Shown one piece after another: positions 11,671-12,790 of a stretch of 12,790 nucleotides of DNA (position 1 is the stretch's first letter; every line of letters begins with the position of its first letter). Both the position numbers and the translations under genes were made by a program. The notes under the pieces were generated by a model, which saw only the letters and a list, made by a program, of their open reading frames with translations, was not told the DNA's origin and searched no databases. This DNA comes from an uncultured Clostridia bacterium (lineage in GTDB: Bacteria > Bacillota > Clostridia > TANB77 > CAG-508). The stretch lies in contig CANQTJ010000036.1 in assembly GCA_947626705.1 (NCBI GenBank), positions 1-12,790 of the forward strand, given 5' to 3'.

Positions 11671-12790
11671 GTGATAAAAATAAAAAATAAAATTAACTAT
11701 CAAATAAATATTGACAATTCAGAAGAAAAAATTTATAATATATTAAATAGAAGTAATATAAAAATATTTACTTATGAAGATTACTTAAAATATCAAAAAT
11801 TTATTAAAGCAAAAACACGTGATATAGCAAACATTAATGGAGTTCAAGAAGAAAGTGAAACATATTTATTAAAAGATACTGTAAATAATAAACACAAGGA
11901 AAATAAAATAAAAAATGAAAATGATAAAATCTGTAGAAAAATGCTAGATATAAAAATAGAAGCAGTACAATTTATAAATAAAATAATTCATACAAATTAT
12001 AAAGAAAATGAAATAGAAAAATATAATAGAAGTTTTGTAACAGCAGACTTAGAAAACAGAGAATCAGACATAGTATATAAGGTAAAAAATAAAAATATAT
12101 TTTTCTTAATAGAACATCAAACAAAAAAAGACAGAAGTATGGCGTGGAGAATGTTAGAATACTCAATGGAAATAATAAAAAGTGCAATAGATTATAAAAA
12201 AATAGGACAAAAAGATTATAAGCTACCATTAGTAATATACACAGGAAAAGAAAAATGGGATATAAAAAAAGATATAGTACAAATGCAGGAAAAGTTAGAA
12301 GGAAGAAAAGAACTAAAATTTGGAAAATATGCAATATATGATATAAATAATCACACAGAAGAAGAATTACTAAAAGAAAAAACATATTTATCAAAATTTA
12401 TGCTAATAGAAAAATACAAAAAAGGTGGAGATTTATCAAATTGTATAGATAGTATAGTAAAAGAAATTAATAAAAACAAAAATGAATATATAGGTAAGGG
12501 AAAAGACGTATTATTAATAATGATTGACAAAATTGTGAAAAGAAAATTAGGAGAAGAAAAAGCAAAAGAAGTAATAAAAAAATTGAGAGGAGAGAAAAAA
12601 GAAATGTTACAAATATTAGAAACGATAAGAGAAGAAAATGAAGAAATAAGACAGGAAGGAAGGATGCAAGGTAGAAGAGAAGGTATTAGGTATAGTAAAA
12701 AAATTATAATAAGAGAAATGTTAAAAAGAAATATGCCAATCGATTTAATATCAGAGATAACGCATACGGCCCAAAAGACAATAATTAAAG
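11671..12790 (+). CDS. Rpn-family recombination-promoting nuclease/putative transposase, 3' end off the window
   Basis: The 373 visible residues match the PD-(D/E)XK nuclease family (Rpn, YhgA-like, transposase_31). The core runs from about residue 85 (DKICRKMLDIKIEAVQFIN) through SDIVYK (132-137, catalytic Asp133) and FFLIEHQTK (144-152, the E-x-Q of the active site) to SMAWRMLEY (156-164) and LPLVIYTG (185-192). A long helical tail follows with QEGRMQGRREG, then IDLISEITHTAQKTIIK, the usual C-terminal helix-turn-helix-like end, so few codons should be missing. Family members are DNA endonucleases associated with recombination and are often multicopy in Clostridia genomes. GTG 11671 is the only usual start before the upstream stop at 11629; the AAAGGAAA site is rather close to it. 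The next in-frame ATG (11941) would cut into the core domain. Confidence 0.88.
   Translation, partial: MIKIKNKINYQINIDNSEEKIYNILNRSNIKIFTYEDYLKYQKFIKAKTRDIANINGVQEESETYLLKDTVNNKHKENKIKNENDKICRKMLDIKIEAVQFINKIIHTNYKENEIEKYNRSFVTADLENRESDIVYKVKNKNIFFLIEHQTKKDRSMAWRMLEYSMEIIKSAIDYKKIGQKDYKLPLVIYTGKEKWDIKKDIVQMQEKLEGRKELKFGKYAIYDINNHTEEELLKEKTYLSKFMLIEKYKKGGDLSNCIDSIVKEINKNKNEYIGKGKDVLLIMIDKIVKRKLGEEKAKEVIKKLRGEKKEMLQILETIREENEEIRQEGRMQGRREGIRYSKKIIIREMLKRNMPIDLISEITHTAQKTIIK

Noticed and set aside
11972..12394. Open frame of 140 codons on the minus strand, very rich in Leu and Phe
   Set aside because: It is the mirror of the Lys/Glu-rich Rpn coding sequence; such shadows are normal in A/T-rich genes.

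Overview
The window reads as a chromosome segment of a very A+T-rich, endospore-forming Clostridia-type Firmicute. The signs are four sporulation-type genes (a GerMN-domain gene, spmA, spmB, spoIIR), an AbrB-type regulator, strong AGGAGG-like ribosome sites, TTG and GTG starts, AGA/TTA/ATA codon preference, and A/T-rich intergenic DNA. No rRNA, tRNA, CRISPR array, phage gene or complete insertion sequence was found. Species cannot be named from the sequence.

Left part (1-2150). A CoA-dehydratase activator (ASKHA ATPase) runs off the left edge on the minus strand from a clean sigma-A promoter. Divergent to it is a single-domain, membrane-anchored GerMN protein behind a sequence that fits a sigma-E (mother-cell sporulation) promoter. 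It converges on a small lysine-rich hypothetical gene across a perfect 21-bp A/T-only palindrome.

Middle part (2200-5800). trmN6, rsmI and a convergent abrB-like gene reproduce the Bacillus yabB-yabC-abrB order, with a shared bidirectional terminator. Then come spmA, split by one extra base exactly inside its most conserved motif, and spmB. Next is an undescribed 32-residue hydrophobic/cationic peptide gene with a near-consensus promoter and ribosome site, followed by a 117-bp element bounded by 15-bp inverted repeats.

Right-centre (5770-9250, minus strand). spoIIR, murA, walJ and rlmH form a cell-envelope/sporulation cluster. murA has its own sigma-A promoter, so vegetative transcription of murA-walJ (and perhaps rlmH) need not depend on spoIIR. 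A second structured element, about 147 bp with two strong hairpins, sits between walJ and rlmH.

Right part (9250-12790). A conserved-looking gene of unknown function is driven by a promoter whose -10 box lies inside a 7+1+7 palindrome, preceded by three 11-bp tandem repeats. It is followed by an 18-bp G.U-containing RNA hairpin, a UAP1-type UDP-sugar pyrophosphorylase with a textbook terminator, and an Rpn-family (PD-(D/E)XK) nuclease/transposase-like gene cut by the right edge.

The best candidates for something undescribed are the 32-residue peptide with its adjoining inverted-repeat element, the structured element upstream of rlmH, and the palindrome-controlled unknown gene at 9508. The spmA frameshift is the clearest anomaly. 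No large new multi-gene system is evident.
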